Part shown: positions 17,537-24,965 of the stretch, piece after piece
How the letters are laid out: each line of letters starts with the position of its first letter
Numbering within the stretch: position 1 is the stretch's first letter
Assembly: GCA_035541895.1 (NCBI GenBank)
Contig: DATKMK010000128.1
Span: 1-25,292, forward strand
Source of the DNA: DATKMK01 sp035541895
GTDB taxonomy: Bacteria > Desulfobacterota > Binatia > HRBIN30 > JACQVA1
Direction of reading: 5' to 3'
Length of the DNA stretch: 25,292 nucleotides
Notes under the pieces: generated by a model
Databases searched by the model: none
Told to the model about the DNA's origin: nothing
Seen by the model: only the letters and a program-made list of their open reading frames with translations
Program-made: the position numbers and the translations under genes

Positions 17537-19153
17537 GTGCAGGCGCATGTAAGCGATCAGCGGCGGGAGCATCATGAGTCGCGCGGCGAATGGCCGCACC
17601 CGAATCTGACCACGCGACTCGCGGAACGCGTCCAAGAGACGCCGCAGCGAGTATTGTTCGTCGCCGACGATCGGCGCATCACGGCGCTGGACGTGCAGCA
17701 GCAGGCCGACCGCCTTGCGGCGGGGCTCCTCGATCTGGGGGTGCGTGCCGGCGACGTGGTGTCCTGGCAATTGCCGAACTGGATCGAGGCGGTGTTTCTG
17801 ACCTTCGCGCTCGATCGCATCGGGGCCGTCTCGAATCCGATGCTGCCGATCTACCGCGAGCGCGAGCTGCGCTTCATCTGCAGTCAGACCGAAGCACGCG
17901 CGTTGATCGTGCCGGGCGTGTTGCGGGGATTCGATCATCGCGAGCTGGCGGCGCAGGTGAGCCGCACGTGTCCCAGCCTCCAGCACGTGCTAGTGGTGCG
18001 CGCGCAGCCCGCGCCCGGTCAGCGGTCGCTCGACGAGTTGCTGGCGCTGCCACCGCGTTCGGAGCTGCCGCCGTCGCCCCTCACGCCGCACGATGTCGCC
18101 ACCATCTTCTACACGTCGGGGACCACCGCGGATCCGAAGGGCGTGATGCACACGCCGTCGACGCTCGGTGCGCTGGTGTCAGCGTCGCGCGCGATTCGCG
18201 GGACGCGAGGGGACGAGGTCGGTATCCTGTGGTTCCCGGTGACCCACATCGGTGGCCTGGCGTTCTTCGTCATCCAACCGGTCATCGAAGGGTCGCGCGC
18301 CGTGTTCCTCGAACAATTCGATCCTGAGACCGCATTGACGCTGATCGAACGCGAGCAAGTCACCAGCGCCGGCGCGCCGCCCCCGATTCTGCAAGCCTTG
18401 CTGCGCGCCAAGGGGTTTCGCCGCGAGCGCGTGCGCTCGGTGCGAGTGGCTGGGATCGGTGCGGCCGACGTGCCGCCCGAACTGATGCGCGAGGTGTCGG
18501 CCGAGTTCGGCGCGTTCGTCTATCGATCCTACGGCATGACCGAATGCCCGATGACCACCGCCGGCCGCCGCGACGATCCGGCGGAGAAGCTCATCACCAC
18601 CGACGGCCGGCCGGTCCCCGGTGCGACTGTGCGTGTAGTCGACGACGCCGGTCGTGCGCTGCCGCCGAACAGCGAGGGCGAGATCGCGCTGCGCGGCCCG
18701 CAATTGTGCGTTGGCTATGTCGACGCGCGGCTCAACGATGCGTTTACCGCCGATGGCTTCTTGCGCTCCGGCGACCTGGCGGTCATCGACGACGAAGGAT
18801 TCGTGCGGATCACCGGACGGAAGAAGGACATCATCATCCGCAAGGGCGAGAATCTGAGCGCCAAGTCGATCGAAGACGAGCTGCACGCGCACCCGCGTAT
18901 TGAAGAGGCCGCGGTCATCGGCGTGCCCGATGCGGTCAGCGGCGAGCGCGTCTGCGCATGCATCGTCCTGCGCGCGGAGGGTGCATCAGGACTGACGCTG
19001 TATGACGTGCGCCACTTTCTGCTCGAGCGTCAGGTGATGGCGCAGAAGATTCCGGAGCAGGTAGAAATCTTGGCCGAGCTGCCCCGCAACGCGACCGGCA
19101 AAGTGAACAAGGTCGAGCTACGCCGCCGATTCGCGCGCCCGCAGTCGGCATGA
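17537..19153 (+). CDS. AMP-binding acyl-CoA synthetase-like enzyme
   Basis: A 538-residue adenylate-forming enzyme. Landmarks are the P-loop YTSGTTADPKG (from residue 192), YRSYGMTECPMTT (A5), GEIALRGPQLCVGY, the A7/A8 region SGDLAVIDDEGFVRITGRKKD with IIRKGENLS, and the C-terminal catalytic lysine in NATGKVNK (Lys522). This set is that of ANL-superfamily acyl-CoA ligases of the cyclohexanecarboxylate/long-chain type, which activate carboxylic acids with ATP and CoA. GTG 17537 has a GAGAGG seven bases upstream and is preferred; GTG 17510 in frame overlaps the palindrome. It is divergent from the acyl-CoA dehydrogenase operon, so it may supply its substrate. Confidence 0.88.
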   Translation: MQAHVSDQRREHHESRGEWPHPNLTTRLAERVQETPQRVLFVADDRRITALDVQQQADRLAAGLLDLGVRAGDVVSWQLPNWIEAVFLTFALDRIGAVSNPMLPIYRERELRFICSQTEARALIVPGVLRGFDHRELAAQVSRTCPSLQHVLVVRAQPAPGQRSLDELLALPPRSELPPSPLTPHDVATIFYTSGTTADPKGVMHTPSTLGALVSASRAIRGTRGDEVGILWFPVTHIGGLAFFVIQPVIEGSRAVFLEQFDPETALTLIEREQVTSAGAPPPILQALLRAKGFRRERVRSVRVAGIGAADVPPELMREVSAEFGAFVYRSYGMTECPMTTAGRRDDPAEKLITTDGRPVPGATVRVVDDAGRALPPNSEGEIALRGPQLCVGYVDARLNDAFTADGFLRSGDLAVIDDEGFVRITGRKKDIIIRKGENLSAKSIEDELHAHPRIEEAAVIGVPDAVSGERVCACIVLRAEGASGLTLYDVRHFLLERQVMAQKIPEQVEILAELPRNATGKVNKVELRRRFARPQSA

Positions 19154-19234
19154 GGCAGGTCAGAGCTGCCCGGCGCGCGGAGTTCCGGTCGTCCTGCGCG
19201 CCCGTGATCAAGGTGAATCGCAATCTCACGGTGC

Positions 19235-19932
19235 ATGAGCCCGGCCTTTGAACGAGTCGGCGACTCGATTGGCGAGAGCGGCCCGGTCGGCTGGCGGTGT
19301 CCCGATCGATTCGACGACTGGCTGCGAGTTCCGGTGCCGCTGGAATCGACTCACCCGCGATTCGACATCCGGCGCGCGCGGCCCGAGGAGTTCGAGGCGA
19401 TTTACGATCTGGTCGACGAATCGTTCGGGCGCCGACGACCGCGGGCTCTCTACGAGTGGTTCTATCGCCGCAACCCGTTTGGGCTGGCGCGCTGCTGGAT
19501 CGTCATCGATCGTGGAAGCGGCAAGATCGTTTCGAGTTCCGCGTCGTGGCCGTGGCCGATCGCGCACGGGGACGAGGCGGTCGACGGGACGCTCGGAGCC
19601 GATACTGCGGTGGCACCCGCGTGGCAACGCCTGGGCATCGATCGGTTGCGGCCAGAAGTGTGGCGTTCGCATCCGTGGACCCCAACGACGGTCGAGAGCC
19701 GTCGCCGGTTGTCGCGGCGCTGCTGCGCTGCGTGATCGCCGCAGCCGCCGCGGCCGGCTGTGCCGGCCTCAGGTTCTCGGCACCGCCGCGTTGGCGCCAC
19801 TGGCGAGCGCTACATCGCGCCGGCTTCCTGCCGCTGCGTTCGGACATCTACGCGTGGCCGGGCGGTGAAGCCACGGGAATCCGGCAACTCGACTCCTGGC
19901 AGTGGGTGCCGGGCGACATGGATGATCGATGA
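19235..19932 (+). pseudogene. GNAT-family acetyltransferase, frameshifted
   Basis: Two overlapping frames together look like one acetyltransferase of about 230 residues. The first frame (from ATG 19235) has FDIRRARPEEFEAIYDLVDE, YEWFYRRNPFG and GTLGADTAVAPAWQRLGID, which fit the N-terminal half and acetyl-CoA-binding region of GNAT proteins. It ends at a stop at 19735 after unlikely Arg-rich sequence. The continuation, SVDPNDGREPSPVVAALLR and then HRAGFLPLRSDIYAWPGG, is in the next frame and stops at 19932. The shift point lies between about 19640 and 19690 and needs one missing base or two extra. There is no homopolymer there. It may be a true pseudogene or an assembly error. Confidence 0.6.
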
Positions 19933-19939
19933 GATCCGT

Positions 19940-19968
19940 TTGAGTCGATCGCCGTTTTGTCGTATGAG
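19940..19968 (+). promoter_or_regulatory. Candidate promoter of the Cys-rich membrane-tailed protein
   Basis: TTGAGT (19940-19945), a 17-bp spacer and TATGAG (19963-19968). Each hexamer matches 4 of 6 consensus bases. The start codon is 33 bases further on. A 13-bp palindrome GCGAAA-C-TTTCGC at 19971-19983 overlaps the predicted start point of transcription and could be an operator. Confidence 0.4.
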
Positions 19969-20000
19969 GCGCGAAACTTTCGCACCTTCGGGGGGGAGCG

Positions 20001-21128
20001 ATGACAGACACGACAGCGACGTGGTTGCGATCGAAGCTCGAAGCGTTCAGCGTGGTGGCGGTGGCGGCGATCTGTGGCGGGTGTGCCATTGGGGTGCAAA
20101 TCACTGCCGTCCCCCGCTTTCCGAAGGCCAATGAGCCGGTCACATTCACCATCAAGCAGACGAATCACGGGATCTGTCCAGTCAAATCGACTCTGATCGT
20201 CTTGCCATTTCTCACCTCCCAGGAGATCTTCGGATCAACCGGCGGTTCTGAGGAGGCCGCGCTGGTTCCATTGCTGTGCGATGGGCAGGTAACTCTCCAA
20301 GAGCCGGCGCCGGTGGGCAGCATTACGTGCAGGCTGGTCAACGATCTCGTCACCTGCACCCTGCCACCGGGGTGTATGCTGGACAACAACAACGGAGTTG
20401 TGTGTGCTGACAGAGCCCCTGGACAGACTGCGCAACTACTCGCCGCAATCGGATGCCAGCTCAACAGTGGCCGCTTGGAGTGCCCCCTGCCGCCCGGTCT
20501 CAAGCGAGCGCTTGATGTCGCTCACAACGCCTTACAGTCCGTGCAATCTACGGCGACCTTGAGCTGTACCCCAGTGGCTCCCGGCTTTCCGTATCTCTCG
20601 TGCGGTATGACGACGCTAAGTCCGGGTGGCATGACCACGGATCAGGTGGTGCTTCCGGCGAGGAGCGCGAGTGGCTCGCTTCGAACGCTCGCGTTCTCCG
20701 ATGCAACGGACGGTGTCTGCAAGCAGGGACCGCCGGGGACACCCTGTTCCGATAACAGCGATTGCGGCACCGGGACATGCATGGCGAACCTCTGCAGCGG
20801 AGGGCCCCAGAACGGCACGGCGTGCTTGTCCGACAGCGATTGCGATGGAAACTGTGAAGACCGGGTGTGTACGGTCGGTGTGAATCAAGGATTGGGCTGC
20901 GACTCCGATACCGACTGCGGTGGAACGATGGGTTCGTGTCAGTCCTGTTTCGATTCCGATGAGAGCGCGCTCTTCACCACCGGAGCTCCCACCGGCATCG
21001 CGTGCGCGACAACCGGCATCCCATCCACCGCGCCGGTCGCATCGAACCACGGCCTGCTCGCGCTGGCGCTGGTGCTGTCTGGACTGGGCGCAATCATGAT
21101 TCTGCGCGGCTATCGGCGCCGAGCCTAA
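20001..21128 (+). CDS. Exported Cys-rich protein with C-terminal anchor tail
   Basis: A 375-residue protein. Residues 16-31 are hydrophobic (SVVAVAAICGGCAIG), serving as a signal or a non-standard lipoprotein signal; Cys28 lacks a clean lipobox. The next 200 residues have no family I recognise. Residues about 240-322 are Cys-rich, with three repeats of the C-x-S-D-x-D-C-GG type (NSDCGTGTC, DSDCDGNC, DTDCGG), resembling those of the secreted protein at 4418-5995. The end has GLLALALVLSGLGAIMIL followed by RGYRRRA, a single membrane span and basic tail as in CTERM-type sorting signals. ATG 20001 follows GGGGGGAG. Likely a surface protein; function unknown. Confidence 0.75.
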   Translation: MTDTTATWLRSKLEAFSVVAVAAICGGCAIGVQITAVPRFPKANEPVTFTIKQTNHGICPVKSTLIVLPFLTSQEIFGSTGGSEEAALVPLLCDGQVTLQEPAPVGSITCRLVNDLVTCTLPPGCMLDNNNGVVCADRAPGQTAQLLAAIGCQLNSGRLECPLPPGLKRALDVAHNALQSVQSTATLSCTPVAPGFPYLSCGMTTLSPGGMTTDQVVLPARSASGSLRTLAFSDATDGVCKQGPPGTPCSDNSDCGTGTCMANLCSGGPQNGTACLSDSDCDGNCEDRVCTVGVNQGLGCDSDTDCGGTMGSCQSCFDSDESALFTTGAPTGIACATTGIPSTAPVASNHGLLALALVLSGLGAIMILRGYRRRA

Positions 21129-21266
21129 GACTCCGCCGGCAGGGGCGAGCTTCTGACGCGTTTTCGGTTGCGGCGCTCGCCTCGGAAATTCCTGAGTAAT
21201 CGAACTCGAGGTGTCGCTGGGTGACATCGAATTGCTGTCGCGCCGCCGGCGCGGTACGAACCCCTC

Positions 21267-21299
21267 GGTAGCACCTCTGCTACATTGCGGTAGCACCTC
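21267..21299 (+). repeat. Two direct copies of an 11-bp sequence, 22 bp apart
   Basis: GGTAGCACCTC occurs at 21267-21277 and again at 21289-21299. The 22-bp period equals two helical turns, as expected for a regulator binding the same face of the DNA. It lies about 100 bases upstream of the 52-codon gene. Confidence 0.5.
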
Positions 21300-21340
21300 G
21301 AACTGTCTCGCACGTCTGGAATCGTCCGCGATCAGCGAAG

Positions 21341-21370
21341 CAACGGGTTGGCCCGTTGTTTGTTCTGTTG
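21341..21370 (+). terminator. Weak hairpin terminator or attenuator
   Basis: CAACGGG (21341-21347), loop TTGG, CCCGTTG (21352-21358), followed by T-rich TTTGTTCTGTTG. It resembles an intrinsic terminator on the plus strand, located after the Cys-rich gene at a distance and about 37 bases before the 52-codon gene. It could be an attenuator in that gene's leader. Confidence 0.35.
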
Positions 21371-21394
21371 CTGGATGTTTGGCGGAGGAGACCG

Positions 21395-21553
21395 ATGAAG
21401 GTGATTGAGCGGATCCACGTCGTCACGCCGATCGTGAAGGTTGCCGCAGCCCTAGAAACCGTGCTGGCTGAGCACGGGTATTCGTGCCGGACCGAAGCGC
21501 ACGGGAAGAGGCTGCGCGTGGTGGTCGGTGATGGCCGGCTAGCCGTGACCTGA
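21395..21553 (+). CDS. Small protein of 52 residues, unknown
   Basis: Starting at ATG 21395, with a near-perfect GGAGGAG four bases upstream, this frame encodes a small basic protein (MKVIERIHVVTPIVKVAA, then RLRVVVGDGRLAVT at the end). It could fold as a helix between two strands. There is no signal peptide and no family I recognise. The strong ribosome site is the main argument that it is real. Confidence 0.45.
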   Translation: MKVIERIHVVTPIVKVAAALETVLAEHGYSCRTEAHGKRLRVVVGDGRLAVT

Positions 21554-21873
21554 TCGAAGAGGGCGAGCCCGACGCCACCGCGAGTGATCAGCGACCGATC
21601 TCGCAACACCCCTTCGCGTCTTGGCAGACCTCCCCCGCCAGGGCCGCGAGCGCACACCGGGTCCCGCGTCGTGCTGAACCTGAACGATCTGCGACCGCGG
21701 CTTCCAACGTGCGCGCCACGAAAGGAGGTGAGTCCAACATCTCACGCGTGCACGTCCTCGACCGGAGGTGAGCTGAACGTGGCGGTTCACAAGCTGGAAT
21801 GTTGGGAATCGTAGGTGGTCAATCAACGCGCAAGTGTTCCCGTGCGCAACACCCGAGGAAAGGAAGGAGTGCA
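21554..21873 (+). other. 320-base gap with twin Shine-Dalgarno-like motifs and a micropeptide frame
   Basis: No recognised gene. GGAGGTGAG occurs at 21724-21732 and 21764-21772, exactly 40 bases apart, each followed by a three-base variable triplet and AAC. The second is placed 10 bases before GTG 21779, which would encode an 11-residue peptide VAVHKLECWES ending at 21814. A longer frame in the same register contains three cysteines (PTCAP, SHACTSS, LECWES). Its codon bias is only about two-thirds G/C at the third position, so coding is uncertain. The region leads into the peptidase gene, which has its own AAGGAAGGAG. Confidence 0.4.
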
Positions 21874-22773
21874 ATGGCCGAAACGTCAACCATGAGCATG
21901 GGGTGGCTGCCGGACTATCCCGACTATCGGGATCATACGCCCGAGCACAACGAAGTCCCGCAGCGGCTCAAGGAATTGAATCAACCGTCAGTCAAAGCCA
22001 TGCTGAGCAAAGTCAAAGCGCCCGCGAAAATTCCCGCGGCGGTTGACTTGCGGGCGTGGTGTTCACCGATCGAGAACCAAGGGGCGCTGGGTTCGTGCAC
22101 GGCGCACGCCGGCGTCGGGCTGGTGGAATATTTTGAGCGGAGAGCATACGGCAAGCACATCGACGCGTCGCGGCTCTTTCTGTACAAGACGACGCGCGAT
22201 TTGCTCCATTGGGTCGGTGATACCGGAGCCTTCCTCCGCAGCACGATGGGCGCGCTGGTGCTTTTTGGCGTGCCGCCGGAAGAGTATTGGCCGTACAACG
22301 TCGCCACCTTCGACACCGAGCCCAGCGGCTTCTGCTATGCGTTCGCCCAGAGTTTTCAGGCGATCACCTACTATCGGCTCGATCCGCCGGGGACGGCGCC
22401 CAACGCGCTGCTCGATCGGATCAAGGCCAACTTGGCGGTTGGGCTGCCGTCGATGTTCGGGTTTACGGTCTACAGCTCGTACACCCAGGCGAATACCACC
22501 GGAAAAATCCCGCTCCCGACTGCGGGCGAGAAGATCGTCGGCGGTCATGCGGTCGATGCGGTTGGTTACGACGACGGCATGAAGATCAAGAACAGCAATC
22601 CACAGGGCGTGGAGACGACCGGCGCGTTGCTGATCCGCAACTCGTGGGGCACCGCCTGGGGCGCCGCCGGCTACGGGTGGTTGCCGTACGAGTATGTGTT
22701 GAAGCGTCTCGCCGTCGACTGGTGGTCGCTGCTCAAGAACGAGTGGGTGCAGACCGGAGAGTTTAAGGCGTAG
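21874..22773 (+). CDS. Papain-like cysteine peptidase (C1 family)
   Basis: A 299-residue C1-type peptidase. The oxyanion Gln69 and nucleophile Cys75 are in ENQGALGSCTAHA, the catalytic His is in GGHAVDAVGYDD and the Asn in LIRNSWGTAWGAAGYGW, so the whole active site is present. The N-terminus begins GWLPDYPDYRD, a motif often seen at the start of bacterial and archaeal C1 proteins. There is no signal peptide and only about 50 residues in front of the domain, so no long inhibitory propeptide. ATG 21874 has AAGGAAGGAG at good distance. It may act inside the cell or be exported by another route; the substrate is unknown. Confidence 0.88.
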   Translation: MAETSTMSMGWLPDYPDYRDHTPEHNEVPQRLKELNQPSVKAMLSKVKAPAKIPAAVDLRAWCSPIENQGALGSCTAHAGVGLVEYFERRAYGKHIDASRLFLYKTTRDLLHWVGDTGAFLRSTMGALVLFGVPPEEYWPYNVATFDTEPSGFCYAFAQSFQAITYYRLDPPGTAPNALLDRIKANLAVGLPSMFGFTVYSSYTQANTTGKIPLPTAGEKIVGGHAVDAVGYDDGMKIKNSNPQGVETTGALLIRNSWGTAWGAAGYGWLPYEYVLKRLAVDWWSLLKNEWVQTGEFKA

Positions 22774-23058
22774 GACGGGAGCAGGGCTCGAGAACCGGCG
22801 TACGCGCGGAGATCGCGTCCCACCAGTACGACGGTACTTGGTGGTGCCGATCTCCGGGCGTGCAACGGACTTGGCTCCAGGTTTTCCGATCGGCAGCTGG
22901 GGATGGCGATGGGGTCCGCCTGCGTACAGACAAGGCGTGTGGCAGCCAACGCTTGCGTCGATGGTCTCGACCGAGCAACCAAGGCGTGTCGTCTTCGGGC
23001 TGGCGGCGATGACGTCGGAAATGGACATCGACTGGACGTTGTCATAGCAAGGACCAGA

Positions 23059-24642
23059 TTGTCTACACCTGTACACTACTTTCGTTCCGTCAAACGAAGC
23101 ATGCTGGTTGGGGCGGCGCTCTTCGGTTTCCTGTCGTGTTGCTCGACGACCACACGAGCGGCGACCCTCCTCGTGCTGAACAGCGATCCGGGAGACTACG
23201 TCGGGCAAGGGAAGCAGTACGCCTTCGGGGCAACCGATGGGCACTTCTCTGCCCAGGCAATTCCGAACGGCATTATGGTGACCGTTGCAGGAACTGTCTC
23301 ACCGGAAAACTGGACGATTCTAGCCGGAGCGGCACCTGGGCAGCCCTTTACGATTGCCACATATCTCAATGCTACAGAATTCAAGGGCCCGAACGTTGGG
23401 TCGCATCCGTTCTTGGACGTCACCGGGGATGGCCGCGGATGCGGGCCCCTCTCCGGCCAATTTGGAGTTCGTGATCTTGCCTACGCTCCGAATTCTTCGG
23501 TGACGAAACTGGCGATTGATTTCGAGCAGCATTGCGAAAACCAGCCGCCAGCGCTGTTCGGCAGTCTACGCATCAACTCAGACGTGCCGCTCCCAATCTC
23601 GCCCACTCCTTCCCCTACCCCGGATCCGGCGCAGAACTTCCTCGCGCTCCACAGTTCCATTGACGAGTATCTTGGCGGCGGGCTCAGCCGATTTGTGACG
23701 CCAGCCAGCGGCGCGTTTCGTGTTACGCACGGCTTCGGCGCCGTTTCCATATTGTTCACTGGCATTGGTGGGTTGCCCTTGTACCGTCTCAACTTTGTAT
23801 CGCCCCCTGGTCAAGACTTGATTCCGGCTACCTACGCCTACACGGACTTTTCACCAAACGTAGGCGGCGGGCGATTCGGCCTGTCGCTCGACGGAAGCGG
23901 CTGCCCCGCGATCGGCGAGTTCACCATCGTCGAGGCAATGTATGAGAGCGATGGCACGGTCGAACGCCTTGCTGCAGACTTCGAGCATCACTGTTACGGG
24001 CAGGCTCCGGTTCTGGCCGGTAGCCTGCGCATCAATTCCTCCGCGCCCACTTCGACTCCTTTGCCGACTTGGACCCTGACTCCGAGCGCGACCCCGACGA
24101 ATAGCCAGACACCGACGAACACGTCTACGGCAACTGACACGCCGACAGCGACTCCGTCGGTTACGGGCTCGGCAACGCCAACGATCGCTCAGACGTGTAC
24201 GCCCACGGTTCACGATACCTTCGCCACCACGCAGGTGCCGACCCAGTCGCCAATGGACAGGCCAACGGAGGACACAACGGCACCACCAACCTCAAGCCCG
24301 AACTTCTCGCCAACGGGTACTGTGACGGCCACTCCATCGGTCACAGCTACATGGACAGTCGCCATTTGTGTGGGCGATTGCGATGCGAACCGCAGTGTCA
24401 CAGTCGATGAATTGGTGGTTGGTGTAAACATCGCGATCGGAAAGCTTGCGCCGGACTTCTGTCCCGCGTTTGACTGCAACGACGACAAGCGCGTTACCGT
24501 AGATTGCTTGGTGAAGGCGGTAAAAGCTTCCTTGGATGGGTGCCCTTCCGAGTTCCTCGTTCCGACGGCGACACCGATGATGACGCTCGTCTCAGCACCC
24601 ACCCGAACCGCAGATGTACCGGTCGGTCGGCAACTGCACTGA
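23059..24642 (+). CDS. Secreted two-domain protein with Pro/Thr linker and dockerin-like end
   Basis: A 527-residue secreted protein. The signal peptide is KRSMLVGAALFGFLSCC, cleaved probably after TTTRA (residue 34). Two homologous domains (about 36-176 and 194-330) each end with a diagnostic block: LAIDFEQHCENQPPALFGSL, then LAADFEHHCYGQAPVLAGSL, both followed by RINS. Residues about 331-434 are a low-complexity Thr/Pro/Ser linker. Residues 437-497 are a dockerin-like pair of EF-loops, DCDANRSVTVDE and DCNDDKRVTVDC; the second has Cys in place of the final Ca-ligand Glu. TTG 23059 is chosen because AAGGA lies 5 bases upstream and it gives a basic N-region; ATG 23101 is an alternative. The function is unknown; it is probably extracellular. 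Confidence 0.78.
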   Translation: MSTPVHYFRSVKRSMLVGAALFGFLSCCSTTTRAATLLVLNSDPGDYVGQGKQYAFGATDGHFSAQAIPNGIMVTVAGTVSPENWTILAGAAPGQPFTIATYLNATEFKGPNVGSHPFLDVTGDGRGCGPLSGQFGVRDLAYAPNSSVTKLAIDFEQHCENQPPALFGSLRINSDVPLPISPTPSPTPDPAQNFLALHSSIDEYLGGGLSRFVTPASGAFRVTHGFGAVSILFTGIGGLPLYRLNFVSPPGQDLIPATYAYTDFSPNVGGGRFGLSLDGSGCPAIGEFTIVEAMYESDGTVERLAADFEHHCYGQAPVLAGSLRINSSAPTSTPLPTWTLTPSATPTNSQTPTNTSTATDTPTATPSVTGSATPTIAQTCTPTVHDTFATTQVPTQSPMDRPTEDTTAPPTSSPNFSPTGTVTATPSVTATWTVAICVGDCDANRSVTVDELVVGVNIAIGKLAPDFCPAFDCNDDKRVTVDCLVKAVKASLDGCPSEFLVPTATPMMTLVSAPTRTADVPVGRQLH

Positions 24643-24675
24643 GGACAGGCGAGTATTCGGGCACGCGGAGCGGCA

Positions 24676-24894
24676 ATGACGGCGTCGACACCGGTCAACC
24701 GGTGTTGTCTCGATCATCCCGCCGGCAACTACGTCGCGTTTGCGGCGACTGCCGCCATAACCCTCACCGGTTGCTTTGTGGTGCCGCTTGCGAGCGGCGC
24801 CCCCGCCCAATCGCCGGTGCGTTCCGCGACCGAGTGGTTGGTGGCGCCGCTACGAGGCGGGTCGGATCCGGCGATGGGAGGCGCGATCAGATGA
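24676..24894 (+). CDS. Possible small lipoprotein
   Basis: A 72-codon frame from ATG 24676 with GGAG five bases upstream. It has a hydrophobic stretch VAFAATAAITLTGC ending in an LTGC lipobox, followed by FVVPLASGAPAQ and a short tail. The lipobox suggests a small lipoprotein. The 18-residue N-region containing CC is unusual, and the frame overlaps a palindrome at 24688-24705, so it may be a chance frame. Confidence 0.3.
   Translation: MTASTPVNRCCLDHPAGNYVAFAATAAITLTGCFVVPLASGAPAQSPVRSATEWLVAPLRGGSDPAMGGAIR
24688..24705. repeat. 8-bp palindrome with 2-base centre
   Basis: ACACCGGT (24688-24695), CA, ACCGGTGT (24698-24705). It is a perfect inverted repeat 46 bases after the stop of the large secreted protein gene. 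It could be a terminator-like hairpin without U-tract or an operator. Confidence 0.35.
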
Positions 24895-24901
24895 AGAAAA
24901 A

Positions 24902-24946
24902 TGGGCAGGGAGTGAATTGAACACTCGACACAAGGATTTTCAGTCC
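24902..24946 (-). tRNA. 3' half of tRNA-Phe(GAA), truncated; likely att site
   Basis: On the minus strand the sequence reads, from the anticodon stem onwards: GGA, 7-base loop CTGAAAA with anticodon GAA (24941-24939), and TCCTT. A 5-base variable loop GTGTC follows. The T-arm is GAGTG with loop TTCAATT and CACTC, a perfect 5-bp stem (24926-24910). The acceptor 3' strand CCTGCCC (24909-24903) and discriminator A (24902) come last, with no encoded CCA. The matching 5' half (GGGCAGG plus D-arm) is absent, and the anticodon stem loses pairing at position 28. This is what remains when a tyrosine-recombinase element duplicates the 3' part of its tRNA target. The intact tRNA-Phe should be elsewhere. 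Confidence 0.72.
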
Positions 24947-24965
24947 GTTCCAGATGACGACGAAA

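Noticed and set aside
19248..19868. Third open frame over the broken GNAT gene
   Set aside because: Arg/Ser-rich translation without acetyltransferase motifs; the two other frames carry the recognisable halves.
22063..23244. 393-codon minus-strand open frame over the C1 peptidase
   Set aside because: Antisense to a peptidase with complete active site; no recognisable motif and no ribosome site.
24055..24360. Repetitive sequence that could be taken for a CRISPR or tandem repeat array
   Set aside because: It is the low-complexity Thr/Pro/Ser linker of the secreted protein, with no regular repeat and spacer structure.
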